In this document: positions 1 to 11,431 of the stretch, one piece after another | How positions within the stretch are numbered: the stretch's first letter is position 1 | Layout of the letters: each line of letters begins with the position of its first letter | From: Thamnaconus septentrionalis | Taxonomy: Eukaryota > Chordata > Actinopteri > Tetraodontiformes > Monacanthidae | Assembly (NCBI GenBank): GCA_009823395.1 | Contig: CM020513.1 | Coordinates: 1,174,001-1,238,000 of the forward strand | Length of the DNA stretch: 64,000 bases | Reading direction: 5' to 3' | The notes under the pieces: model-generated | Told to the model about the DNA's origin: nothing | The model's input: only the letters and a program-made list of their open reading frames with translations | Databases searched by the model: none | Made by a program: the position numbers and the translations under genes

Positions 1-549
1 AGTGCTGTCACAGACACGGCGGAGCAACGGCCGGCTTTCTCACGCGACGTTCCGATGGTTTTCCCCTCCTCCGAAGGAGAACAGGAATCTTCCTCTGGAC
101 CTGTGAGTGCGAGCCAGGGCAGGAAGACAGACGCTCTACAATAACACCCACCCCAGCAAACATTGTCAATCTGCCTGTCCTGCCTTCTCTCCGCCGCTTC
201 ACGTCCTCACTCCTCTTGGTTTTCAGTGCCGTCACTTCAGAGTGGGGGGTGAGGGTGGCGGGGGTGTCAGCCGAGGGTCGTGGCCGACCTCCTCCAGAGA
301 GCACATCAAGCGCGACCCGGTCTGCGGTGATGATTGTTCTCAACACGACAATGTGTGACCAATTCTGCCATAGTGCTGCTTGTCGCCTGGGAAAAGTGGA
401 ACGGACAAATTTCACAACCCTGGAAGACAAATGAAAGACGTTGAACCAGGGGGGAGACTTTTCATTGGCCGAGGGGTTCGCGGCCAGGAGAAGAGGAAGA
501 AGAATTATTTTATCCCACATCGTGGAAATTAGAATAGTTACTGTGATGT

Positions 550-585
550 ATGCGTATACATATATATAAATATATGTATACGCAT
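550..585. repeat. Perfect 16-bp inverted repeat, 4-nt loop
   Basis: The left arm ATGCGTATACATATAT (550-565) is the exact reverse complement of 570-585, with the loop ATAA between. It is an AT-rich cruciform-capable palindrome, probably a replication-slippage or simple-repeat product. No flanking element was recognised. Confidence 0.85.
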
Positions 586-1455
586 GCTTAAAAAGAGTGC
601 ATGAAATTAAAAAATAATTCAATTAAAAAATAAATAAGGAAAAAATACAAATACTAATTATTTACACAGAACAAACTAAATTAAAAAAAATATGAAGATG
701 AAAAGGTTTATGGCAGATACCTGCTTGAGAAGTGTCTCATGAACACCAATTAAGAGTTTCATAAGTCCTTTCAAAAAACCACCCACACTGAACCTCAGGC
801 AGATTGTAACACCACGCACGTCACAAACTCTGAATATTCATGTTAAGCAGGAAAAAAACATAACAGACAGAGGCTGAAACAGACTTCCAAAGCAGCAGCA
901 CCTAGGGATGTTTCCACTTTCTACTCCAGTCTGACAAGCGTCTGTACTTGACAGACTGACCTGCTGCGCATCAAAAACCTTGTTGACAGAGACAGGAAGC
1001 AACAACTTGGATGTGATACACGACAAAAGTCTGACTCTTCAGTTGTCTCCAGCTGGTCTGTCTGGGCTCTATACACAGCACTATTAATCATTCCTTGCAG
1101 TTGGGTTTGCCAGCAAGTTTTTTTTTTTTTTTTTTTGTTGTGTGTGCATATCTGTTATTTTATTATAAAGATCTTAAAAGACCCTTGTGGCCTGGTAACT
1201 CAGGCATGAGGAGCTGTTTTTCTGGAGACGTTGACTCACCCTGAAAATTACTCTTCTCTATTTTGGTTTAAAGCGCTTAACATGTCACGGCTGCTCTCCC
1301 CTATAGAGGAAAACACTGTTATCCTTCCTCTCGGCCGAGGCTCAGGGTTTCCCCGCCGGCCATTCTCAACCTGCCGTATCAGCAGTGCCATCCTGGCACC
1401 TTATAATCTGTAATGCTCAGCTGCATTTTCACTGCGTGCTGCTGTTCCACCGCAG

Positions 1456-1601
1456 GGTTCCCCACGTTGCCCGGCGCTGCGGTGGCTTTGGAAGCCCCAC
1501 AAGTTTGTTTTTGTCTGGTGGGCTGCGAAACCATAGCTCAGCACCTGAGGACAGGAGCGGCCCGGCCGCGAGACTTACTGGTGCGGGGCGGAGGACACAG
1601 G
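1456..1601 (+). other. Candidate exon (splice signals only)
   Basis: A pyrimidine-containing acceptor (tgctgttccaccgcag) ends at 1455 and a consensus donor GTGAGT starts at 1602, bounding 146 bp of GC-rich DNA. Two of the three frames are open across the segment and neither translation resembles a family I recognise. It could be a non-coding or 5' exon, or a chance pairing of splice-like signals in GC-rich DNA. RNA-seq junction reads would decide. Confidence 0.18.
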
Positions 1602-4600
1602 GTGAGTCGTGGTATTGGGGAGGGGGCTCAGCTCTTAAACGCAGCTGTTTTGCCACGTCAGTTGTTTTATATTATATGCATGGTACAGAGCATGAATTTG
1701 AATGTTCAATTTTGAGATTTATTTTCCAATGAGCCCTGATTGAATTCTGCAACATTTTCTTTATCATCTGAACGAGTTTCAAATGAAGATGATGTAACAA
1801 GTACAGACTTATTGACATTTATGAAGCTATAACGCTGTGAGTTTGTGGCATATAATAGGATGCTATCATGGGAAACAAGCACAATTTGAACAAATTGGAA
1901 GTGAAAAAATGGTCTGGATTTCAAGGCTGCAGGCAACAGCTCACTGTTTCAGACCTGCACACACTGTTGGTTTTGCTTTAAGTGAGGTCTGAGCCAAGAA
2001 AAAGCAGTTCAACCTCATAAAATCAGGTATATGATTCATTATTGTTCAGTTAAGACAAAAAGAATGACAGGTAACAATCTACTTCATTAAGTCCAGAAAA
2101 CCAGCAAAGTGTTGAATTCCCGAATCATCACTACAACTCTACACCACTATGCCTGTTGTGTTAAGACTGTCGACAAATTAGGTAAAATCAGAATTTCCCA
2201 AGGAGCAATGAGTGTTTTACTGCAACAGTAAACCAGGTTAGAGCCGCCCATAACTTTATTTAAATTACAAAAATGTGAAGTAGTCTTGGAGGACAAATAC
2301 ATCGACATGTTGACACGAAAATAAAAACGTCTTTATTTTCATGAGCAGGAAAGTTCGTCTTTCATCACTTCTTCCACAGCGCCTAAGGCTGCTTCCGTCC
2401 CTGTGGTGTGGCCAGCACCCATCCAGCCACACAGGAAGTATCTTCCACTGCTCCCCCTTTTTCTCTCCTCCTCCTCCTCCACCCCCTCCTTAACCTCCTT
2501 TTTTTCTCTTTCTCGGACTCCTCCTCGCTCGCCCATGGTGGAAACTATTAACAGGGCAGCTTTCCATGCGGCAGTGTGGCGAGGTTATCATTCACACAGC
2601 CTTCCCTCTTCCTTTCCTACTCACTCCGTCTCTCCCTCCCTCCCTCCCTTCTTCCCTCTTTTCCTCCGTCTTCTCTCTCACGCTCATTCCTCCCGCCAGA
2701 ACGGTTGTCCACAGCAAGCAGCCCAATATAGCGGGGGTGACTGCGCTGCACTTTTAAGCGTCCACAGCCGCAGGGTAACGATTTTTCCTGATACACGCAG
2801 CGCGGTGAAAAATGCGTAAAAGCTGACCTTTCTTCATGGGCATCGGTGTGTCACAGACTTTGGGGAGGAAAATGTGATGGTTGGGGCTGACTGCAAAACA
2901 GCTTTGCAACAGCGCGTCTCGCTGCATGCGAGAGAGACATGCAACTCTTTAACCCATTAATATCTGAGGCTTCAAAGCACCGAGGAGTTGCTTTAGGTCT
3001 GACTGGACACTGAACAACCGAGTCAGGAAACACATCCTGTTTAACCAACCACCTGTTTCATTTCATTTAAAAAAATAGTGTAGACCTGAAAAAAATGCAA
3101 TATATGATATTAATCCATGGCTTCATATTGGAGTGTTAAACTGCCTCCCTGCACATACCCAGCACCCTCCAGTTCACAGTGCAAACACTGTCAGAATGGG
3201 TATAATTCTAACATTGTCACTTGTTGAACAATGTAAAATGACAGTACAAGTAAATAATATTGTACATCATTTTTTCCAAGCATATGAAGTTATTGAATGC
3301 ATGTAGGGGTGGGTGTGGGACGTTCAAAAAAGAAATAAAATAACCTGACACACCAGCTTGAGTCGTCACGTCATTAACAAATTAAACTCAACAGTTGATG
3401 AACAGGAAAATCGGAAGCATCACCTGGCAAGAAGTCTGTTGAATGCTAAAATTAAACCTTGTATTTCTACAAAACAAACAAACAAACAAAAACCCTATGC
3501 CCATCTCGAAAATAAAATTTTGAGAATGTTTTCAGAATTCATGTGTGGACATTATTGACCAGCAAAAATGTTTTCCACTGAGCTACAGTTACAGCATCAG
3601 TGTTTTCTCCTCCCTCCAGCAACCAGGAACTCTCTCTCTCCCCGACTATGATGAATCTGCTGCTGGACTGGAGCCGATCGAGTCTGTCCTCTCGTTTCTA
3701 ATCTCTTAGCCGCCTTATCATCTCCCCCACCCCCTCCCTGCCTGGGCTGCTGAAAAGCTGTCATTGATGAGAACACAGTAGGGGAAGGAGGGTGAAAGAT
3801 GCTAAGACCTTGTGGCGCTCCACTGAAAGGAGACACACAAACACACACACGGAGACACACACACCTGTGTAAAAACACCAACAATGTGCTGCATGGCTGC
3901 CAGCTCAGTGAGCCCCCTCTTTCCTGGCTCACAGAGAGCCCGACCTACACAAGATCTCCCCCATTCACCATTGTGCCCTGGTGGAGTGCTGGCAGCCTGG
4001 CAGGGATGCTAAGGTAGAATGGTTTTGTAGGTCTGCTTTTCCGGTGCCCTAAAAAAATAAAAATAAAAAAAGAATCCATCCGATTGTTTTCCTCGAGTCA
4101 CTTTCAGAAAAAAAAAAAAGTGCAAAAACACCCACTTCTGTGTATCAGCCGTGTGTGATGTCACAAAGGGGAACTGATACCTCCCCCCAAGGTTAATGAC
4201 AACTCTCCAAGCCAGGTTGAGTCCACCCACTGAGACTTTATCCTTGCAGGCTGCAGCTGCTTTGTTTTGGACCCCTTTAAAATAAGTAGTAGGTCGTGCA
4301 AAGCATCTGTTTTGGCAGGAAGGAAAAATATATAGACATTTTTGTCTGAGGCTGTAAACAGGGGGCTAATATGCTGTTGTTTACTGGAGATTTGAAGTGT
4401 TTTAGGTCATTAACAAGAGATGATGACGAGAGAGGTTTAACTCACAATTCAGGAGACAATACAAACACAATCTACACAAAGTGATGACTCTTCAACCGAT
4501 CGATGGAAAAAAAAAAAAAACACTTGTGAAACTGTTTTGTGCCGCAACGATGACTGATGCTATTTCTGAAACAAACCACACTCAGTTCGATTTCAGAAAA

Positions 4601-6211
4601 CAGCGACCTTCATTTTAACATCACAAACTGTCGGCCTGTCGGTCTAGAGCAACAACTCTACTTAAAACATGTCAGTGGCAGTGACATCAGGGCAGGGCAA
4701 CAGCTTTCAGACGGGGTGGCGGGGGAGGGGGCGGGGGAGGGGGCGGAGGAGGGGGTTTGTGGTAGGTGGTTGGGGGACGTCCTCCGCTTTGGCTGTGACC
4801 ACTCCTTTGTGTTCGCTGAGGGGGTCCAGCCATTCAGTCCTGCGAGGCAGATAATAGCCTGGCCGTCCCTGCACCCCAACTCCCCCCACCCCCTCTTCAC
4901 CCCCCTAACTCCCACCGCTCCATCCTCCCATAAAATTCCCACTTTAATTGCGTTCAGCAGGGGAAGAGGAGGAAAAACTTAAAGAAGAGGGCAAAGAAAG
5001 AGCTCTATAGCAGGGAAGGCGGCATTCATCCGGGGCCTCTGCATCGCAAACAACCCACTGCTTCAGCGCCATTTGGAGGGAGAAAGAGGCTTGGCGGTCA
5101 ATAGTGCTGGAGGAGCGGCCCGCCGCTCTCAAATTCAGCTGCCCCTAGCTTCCCTAATAGCCGAAGGAGGACACAATTAAACCTCGCTCACTGCTAACGC
5201 GAGTCCCCTTAGAGTCTCCATTGCCATTGGTGGGAGACAGGGCCACTGTTGTGTCCCGGGGATTAAAGCAGGCAGGGGGAATCAAAAGCCATTTGACAAT
5301 ACAGTAATCAGCATGTTTTCCCTCTGAAAGGCCCTCCATTCCCCCATTTAGAAAACATAGAGCATTGCCTCTTTTCTGCTCTCCACAAAACCCCATTCAG
5401 TCACCCGCTTTATTATATGGATTAATCCTATGTGTTGTTAGGAGCCCTGGGGTGCTGTGAATGGGAGGGCTGGGGAGAGAGGGGGTAGCATGAAGAAGTC
5501 TCCACTGGAGATGAGGTTGATGAGGGCAGGGAAACACAGGACCTGGCCAGAGAGGAAACATTCCCAAGCCTCCACTTGTCGGGTGCCTTTACACCACTAT
5601 TAGCAAAAACCAGACTGATCACCTTCACTTCCAATCAAACCCTCTGATATCCAAAATTTGTTAGTGCTTCTATCGATTGTTTGAACTGGAGGTTTCTTTT
5701 TATTCCTGGTTCATGGATATAGGTAGTTTGTCATAGATGCTCCTAAATGGCAAAAGGTAAAACCGCTGAGTACTGACGTTCCTAGTGGGGCCTCCACGAG
5801 TTCTTCAGGTCTTCAGATCTTACGGTAGCAAACCAAAAATCAGAAGTGGATTTAGTTAAACAATGGCCAAGTTCAACGATTTCCTTCAAGTACATTTGGA
5901 CTTACTCTTGTTATTAATTATGATGCACATATTAAATAGTTAAATAACAGAAATCCTTATTTATCCCGTATTACTTATGTTCACTCACCAGCCACCTTAT
6001 CAGGTTAACATAACTGTCTAATCAGCCAATCTCAAGGCAGCAACTCCACTTGGTGAAGATACTTCCTGGTTCTAAATATATGACATTGACAATTACACTT
6101 TAAACAGAGGGCAGAAATATGTACAGCCAACAAAAATAATAAAAGCACAATTTTATTCAACTCTGTTTCCTCACCTAGTGAGATGGAGGGACCAGTGTAA
6201 GATGGACTCCT

Positions 6212-6242
6212 AGCATACTGAGACTGGACGTCTCAGTATGCT
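6212..6242. repeat. Perfect 12-bp inverted repeat, 7-nt loop
   Basis: AGCATACTGAGA (6212-6223) pairs exactly with TCTCAGTATGCT (6231-6242) around the loop CTGGACG. The stem is too short for a standard microRNA precursor. Its function is unknown. Confidence 0.85.
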
Positions 6243-8560
6243 GAGCAATCTGAAAATTAGTACAGTAGCTTTAAAGGTCTAAAACACGAGGGTTCATAAA
6301 TGTTCAGTGTTCATGTTCCCCATTTGTTTTCCACAGTGCTGACAAAACTATGAGACTCTTTCTTCTGATCCCTGTTCAACATGTCATTAAAACCAGTTCC
6401 ACGATATCAAAATGATATACCTAAAGAAGGGGAGCAGATGCACAATAAGGTAATATGCATGTTTTAAATAATTTTAAAACGTGCATATTTGTTGGTGAAG
6501 TGAGGGGTTTGGTCTGTAGACACAATGAGGGCAAATTTATTTGCCTGAACTGAAACCAAAGGAGCAAAGATGGAAAGTTTATGGTCCAACATGACAAAGA
6601 AAATCAGTGCAGACTGTAAAACAAGAGACATCTGGAGGAAGATGGCAATGCAAACAGATGGACCGCAGCAGTGAAGCAACAATAGCTCATTTATTTTCTC
6701 CTTAACAGTGTTATCAAAGGATCCATAAGACGGCATGATGTTCCAGTGTGTCTGAACCTGATGTGGTGTGAGAGGAAGAGCCATGAATCACAGCGGGGAC
6801 AGGAAGTCTTCAGTGCTGCATCCCTCCACATTCTTGATCAAAAGCACACACATCTGATTCCAATTAGCCCACGTCATCTCCGGCCACTAACTTCCTTCAT
6901 CTGAAATAGAAAAAAGAAAAATAATCCTGTTTTATGTCATGATCACATTTTTGAGCATGATGCGAAATCATGAAATGCAGACATTTATTTGTTCTGGGCA
7001 GGAAGTTTGTGGGTAGCGGCGCCGTGATGACGTGTCTGCCACTCAAGAGTTTAATGCTAGGTTTTGTTGTAAATATAATATAATATAAACATAAAAATAT
7101 ATAAAATAAAATTATGTTAAATTGTCATTAAATAGTTATAACAGTATCAGGGATTTAGCCTTAAAAACATAAACACAACATTGAACCAGTTTTTTCTATC
7201 AACAAATAATCATAGAGAAATTCTTATAACTACATCCTCTGTATAGTCATGTTGAATCCTTATCCTTTTTGTCTTTTCTTTCCTTTTTTTTATTTTTTAC
7301 AAAAAGAGCGCCTGTTTAAAGCATTGTGATGACATCAGTCCCCCCCGCTCCCCCCAATGTTCTGCTAACTGTCTCCTGCATCTTAACACGTCACCTGCAG
7401 AAAAGTGAATCCATTCCACGTTCAGGGTAAAATGGCCCTAAAGCAAACTCTGATCAATTTGTGGAAGCTCCCACACATTCCAGACCTGCAACCCCCCGCC
7501 CCTCATCGCCCGGAGCAATAACCAAAGTCGCAGCCTGGGTGCGGAGGGATGGAACGGAGGGATGGAACGGACGTTAAGGCTGAAGTGCTTTCAGTCAGCA
7601 AGAGAGATGCCGCTGCCCTCACGGGTTCTTTGCACGGCACTCGGCACATCCTGACAAATTGTTGCTGAAGAGACATCGCAAATCTTTTTCTCTCAGGAAG
7701 AACGTTGATGAGGAGGAGGGAGGGTAGGAAGACGGGCAGGATGGACGAAGGAGGAGGAGGAAGAAGATCCTCAGTGAGTCTGGCCACTTTCCACAGAGAC
7801 CACCGCACATATTAAGCATGGCAACGTGCGCGTGCGTGCATGTGTGTGTGTGCTCTTGTCTCCCAGGTAACCACTCAGCCTGCCTGGCCTCAGGTGTAGC
7901 AGAGCAGAAAGTGGCGGCTGAGTGTTCTTCTCCTCTGTGGCCCCGGAGGGAGATGGTCACAAAGTGTATTTTCAACATGGAGATCAGACATCCAGTGTGA
8001 CACAATGGCCTCAGTGGCTGTTGTTTTGTTTTTTTGTTTATTTTATGTAGCAAGGTCTGCAATTTATATTTCACTTTCTACACGTGAAATGAGTGCATGC
8101 AGCTGCCAAAAAAATAGAATAAAACTTGTTACCTGACAACCTGCATTGGAACGATTGAGAAAAAAAACTGTTTATTATGACTATGGTAGATAAGAGAGAA
8201 ATGTCAAAAAGCGGGTTTTATTGTGCGTAAAAGTAGAGAACAACGTAGTATGTTTTCATATTGGCTGCTTTTTTCATGCATCACAATGACGACTACAAAC
8301 TAGCATGCACATGTAAGCAGTTGCTGATTTGAAGTCAGTCTTCATGAGCCTCCTCCATCCTCGCAAAAAGGAGGGAAGTATTCGAAAGGAAGCAAAGTTG
8401 GCGTTGAGGTGGAAGCCCGTGGTGAAAGCTGAGGCTCCCCCTCAACCAGCGCAGTCGGCCCAGTGAGTGAGAAGTGCGTGATTTATATTCTGCCGCTGAA
8501 CTTGTGAGCCTGCTTCGTCTGGTCTTCACTCACTTGATCGCCTGCTCACTCACTCACTAC

Positions 8561-8900
8561 GTTTACATGACACACGAGAAAACCGAATTATTGCCTTAGT
8601 CCAACTATGACTGGAAAACTGAAGTGCATGTAAATGTGTTAGTCCGACTAAAATCGGAGTTGGAGAACTTTGCGACGTTAGAATCACCAGTAATAGCTTG
8701 TGTATGTTTGTGAATTTCTGGTGAATCCGCTGACGGTGGCGCAGCACATCTTCAGCTGTAAGGTTGATGAGAAAACCCGGTAAATTGAAGACCAGTACGG
8801 ACATAACACCAGTGTTGTCCAGTTGTTTCATTATTGTGCGACGAAAGAGGGAGGAGGACACGTTGCAGTCAATAATTCTATTTTCTCAGTTGCATGTATA
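8561..8900. mobile_element. Small MITE with ~40-bp imperfect terminal inverted repeats
   Basis: The left end contains TTTACATG, then CGAGAAAACCGAATTATTG (about 8562-8593). The reverse complement of the right end (8868-8900) contains ATACATGCA, then CTGAGAAAATAGAATTATTG. The two ends share one long terminal inverted repeat, defining a non-autonomous element of about 340 bp. There is no coding capacity. The motif pair GTTTACATG / GCATGTAAATG also recurs internally near 8627-8640. The superfamily is not determined, and no clear target-site duplication was resolved because the left flank is a CACT-rich repeat. Confidence 0.55.
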
Positions 8901-9279
8901 CTGGGACAAGGACAGAAGTCCGATGAACAAGAAAAACGAAAAAAAAACAAAACAAACAAAAACACGAAGCTGTGAACGTAATCACTCACTCGCTCTCCTC
9001 CAGACCCAAAAAAAGACGTCCTCCCACTCTGCTGCCGCAGCTCATGAGCCAAACCGGAGCCAGAGATTAGATACCTGGCAGGGCGATGCTTACCATTATT
9101 ATTCCCCTTCCCAAACATATCCCCTCCCCTCTTTTTTTTTTCAGCAGCCCGCAGGTGAAATGAAAAATAGCCCTTCAATCTTAATCCCAAAGACACTAAA
9201 CACACTCATTCTGCCCTCCCAGGATGCCCCGCTGTTTGCTTCCAGTGCTGTCATGGTGACCGCTACAAAAAACATGAGG

Positions 9280-11431
9280 GGGCAGATCCACAAAGCGATT
9301 GCCCTGCTTTTACGTCACAAAATCTGTGCAAATAGCACCAAAAACAGTGCGTCCGATCCACAAAGCGGATGTAAAGCTGAAAATGTGCCGAGGCGCAGGC
9401 AGGGCTGCGTCGGACTCATTTGAATCAGTGGCAGAACAAGTCAGAGCCGGGCCCGGGGGTGGAGCTACACGACCAGGCTCCACCCCTTAAAATAGGGTTT
9501 TCAAAAAGCATCTGGTTCACATTGTTTGAACTGCTTTGTTACCAATTCAGCTGAATGAATCTTTAAATTGTATTCAAATATTTTAATTGAACATATTTTT
9601 ACATAACAATCAATAAAGTGGTGACCTTATCAAAGGAATTAAATAAATACAGCGAATACAACTCAGCAAATCAGCAAGTACAACTCATGATAGTGATGCT
9701 GCTCATGTCACTACACATGACTTCATGTCAATTTTTTTAAAGTCCTTCATGTGTTCTGTTTCTTAATAAAAGAAAAACCCTTGAAATCTGGGTGTGCAAA
9801 TAATTCAAATTTAACTGTAAAACATTCCTCCTTCTCATTGCCACATCCATCTCCCATCAACATCCCTCTTCTATGAACAGTCATCTGTTCAACACTGTTT
9901 TCTTTTTCTTCTGTGTGGAACAGTAGATCTAGGTTAACAGCTCTCCTTTTTCACTGTGTAACTTCCTTTTCCAGGTGTATTTCTTCTCACTTCCTGTTGC
10001 ACTGCGTAGCTGTATGTCATTCAAAAGATTGAAGTAAAACTCTCAACAAGACTGCTCAAAATTGAGGAGGAGTTGGGAGGAGCCTCAGCCATTTTCGTTT
10101 GCTGCTGAAAAGAACCAGCGATCCTGATTCATAGCCTACTTTATACAAACTGCGCAGCCAGGACGCAGTTGTCGTGAATGGGCTGCACAATGGTATTGCT
10201 TGCAGCGACGTAAATTAAGGTTTTGAAGGCAAACTCTCTGGAAAAGAATGTGAGTTTGCGTCGAAGATAAAGTTCCGTTCAAGACAACTAAGAAATACGG
10301 GACTTACCCCGTCCCATATCGATTCAAAACAGGAAGCACCATTGCCTCGTCAAATACGGGACAATTCTGTATTTTAAGAGACGGTTGGCAACTCTAACCA
10401 TGATGCGGTTAACGTTGTTGGCAGTGTTCCGGGGGTCGAGGTCGGGAATGAATCGCTGCAAACACCGTCAGTTTCATCTTTTACAGGAAGAGGATGAGGG
10501 CGAACATCACAGGAGTCAAGCTTGTGCAATTGGTTTTTCCTTGCTCCCTTTTTTCTTTTTCTTTGCGTTTTGTCGCTCCACTTTTGTGTTTATAACTGCT
10601 CCCGCTCATTTTTATGTCATTCTCTGTTCTGTTGAGAGGCAATTAATAATGACGTTAATATCGTCTGTATGTGTATATCTATGGTCTGTCAGACGGACGG
10701 TGATGACGTTTTTACCTGGTATGCCGTAAATGGGGGAAAAGCTAGGAAGCCTGATAGGGGCCCCAAATGAGTGAGTGACTGTCCACCCCCGGATATGCGT
10801 GGAGTGGTTCGGTCCCGTCAACAGCACAGCGCATGTGTCACATTAGGGGAGGGACGGTTTAGCTGCCATGAACGTCAGTTGCGCAAGGCAGCAGGCCCGG
10901 GACCCAATAGGGCCCCGGGCCCGGGGACAACCGCCCCTCCTTACGCTCCGCCAGTGGGTGTGCACTTGATAATATTTGAAGATCTATCACGCAGTCAGGT
11001 TACTAGAGTGCAATTTGTATTCCTGACTCCTCAGGTGCCGCATTTCTGGGCGTTTTCGTGCCTGCAAACAACCATTCACACTCACATGCACACCTACGGA
11101 CAATTTAGAACGTTCAATTGACCTCACATGCATGTTTTTGGAGTGTGGGAGGAAGCCGGAGAACCCGGAGAGAACCCACGCAGACACAGGGAGAACATGC
11201 AAACTCCACACAGAAAGGTCCCAGGCCCGGGGGCCCCGGAATCGAACCCGCAACCTTCTTGCTGTGAGGCGGCAGTGCTAACTACTGCCCCACCGTGTCG
11301 CCCTGCCTGCAATTCATGAGCAAAAAAACCTATGTGGATACAGAGTAAAGGTGGCGGAGATTACGGCGGCAAAGTCACAGCAAAACACATCACAATTTAC
11401 TGCTGCACTCCGTTCTTTGTGGATCTAGCCC
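9280..11431. mobile_element. DNA transposon (~2.15 kb) with TIR GGGC(T)AGATCCACAAAG
   Basis: The left end GGGCAGATCCACAAAG (9280-9295) matches the inverted right end CTTTGTGGATCTAGCCC (11415-11431), differing by a single-base gap. The same family is present again in inverted orientation at 17866-18029, where similarity runs for about 150 bp from the terminus. An internal reiteration of the terminal motif (GATCCACAAAGCGGATG) starts near 9354. No transposase can be read inside; frames are short and unrecognisable, so the element is non-autonomous or badly decayed. A V-SINE is inserted at 11068-11303. Segments such as 10280-10400 (repeated TACGGGAC motifs) may be further nested repeats. The superfamily is unassigned and no confident target-site duplication is seen. 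Confidence 0.6.
11068..11303 (-). mobile_element. V-SINE (DANA/mermaid-like), 3'-truncated, with 9-bp TSD
   Basis: Read on the minus strand, the element begins with a tRNA-related head. It has an A-box-like TGGGGCAGTAG (about 11280-11290) and a canonical B box GGTTCGATTCC (+ strand 11238-11248). The conserved V-SINE central domain follows, with its diagnostic run of TGTGGAGTTTGCATGTTCTC, then GCGTGGGTTCTCTCCGGG and CTCCCACACTCCAAAAACATGC. The tail is truncated near 11068. The insertion is bracketed by the perfect direct repeat TGCCTGCAA at 11059-11067 and 11304-11312, which is evidence of retroposition. It lies inside the 9280-11431 transposon and is therefore younger. The RNA polymerase III promoter boxes look largely intact, but the loss of the tail would impair mobility. 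Confidence 0.85.

Larger units (their letters stand above)
1..8560. other. Non-coding stretch, mostly unique sequence
   Basis: No convincing coding region is visible. Open frames here are short, lack recognisable domains and mostly lie over GC-rich or low-complexity DNA. Recognisable contents are a T-run near 1118-1136, a pyrimidine tract with TCCC repeats near 2628-2665, G-rich GGGGGC repeats near 4720-4755, a perfect 16-bp hairpin at 550-585 and a perfect 12-bp hairpin at 6212-6242. A block at about 4940-5640 looks less random (see findings). A 146-bp segment at 1456-1601 has splice-like borders and is listed separately with low confidence. Confidence 0.55.

Noticed and set aside
4557..4982. 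141-residue open frame
   Set aside because: It overlies GGGGGC repeats and C-rich DNA with similarly long frames on both strands, so it is a composition artefact.
8764..9423. 219-residue open frame on the + strand
   Set aside because: It runs across the MITE end, low-complexity DNA and the start of the 9280 transposon. There is no domain and no splice context.
11230..11303. tRNA gene on the minus strand (A and B boxes visible)
   Set aside because: The boxes belong to the V-SINE head. There is no tRNA cloverleaf with acceptor stem, and the conserved V-SINE core follows directly.
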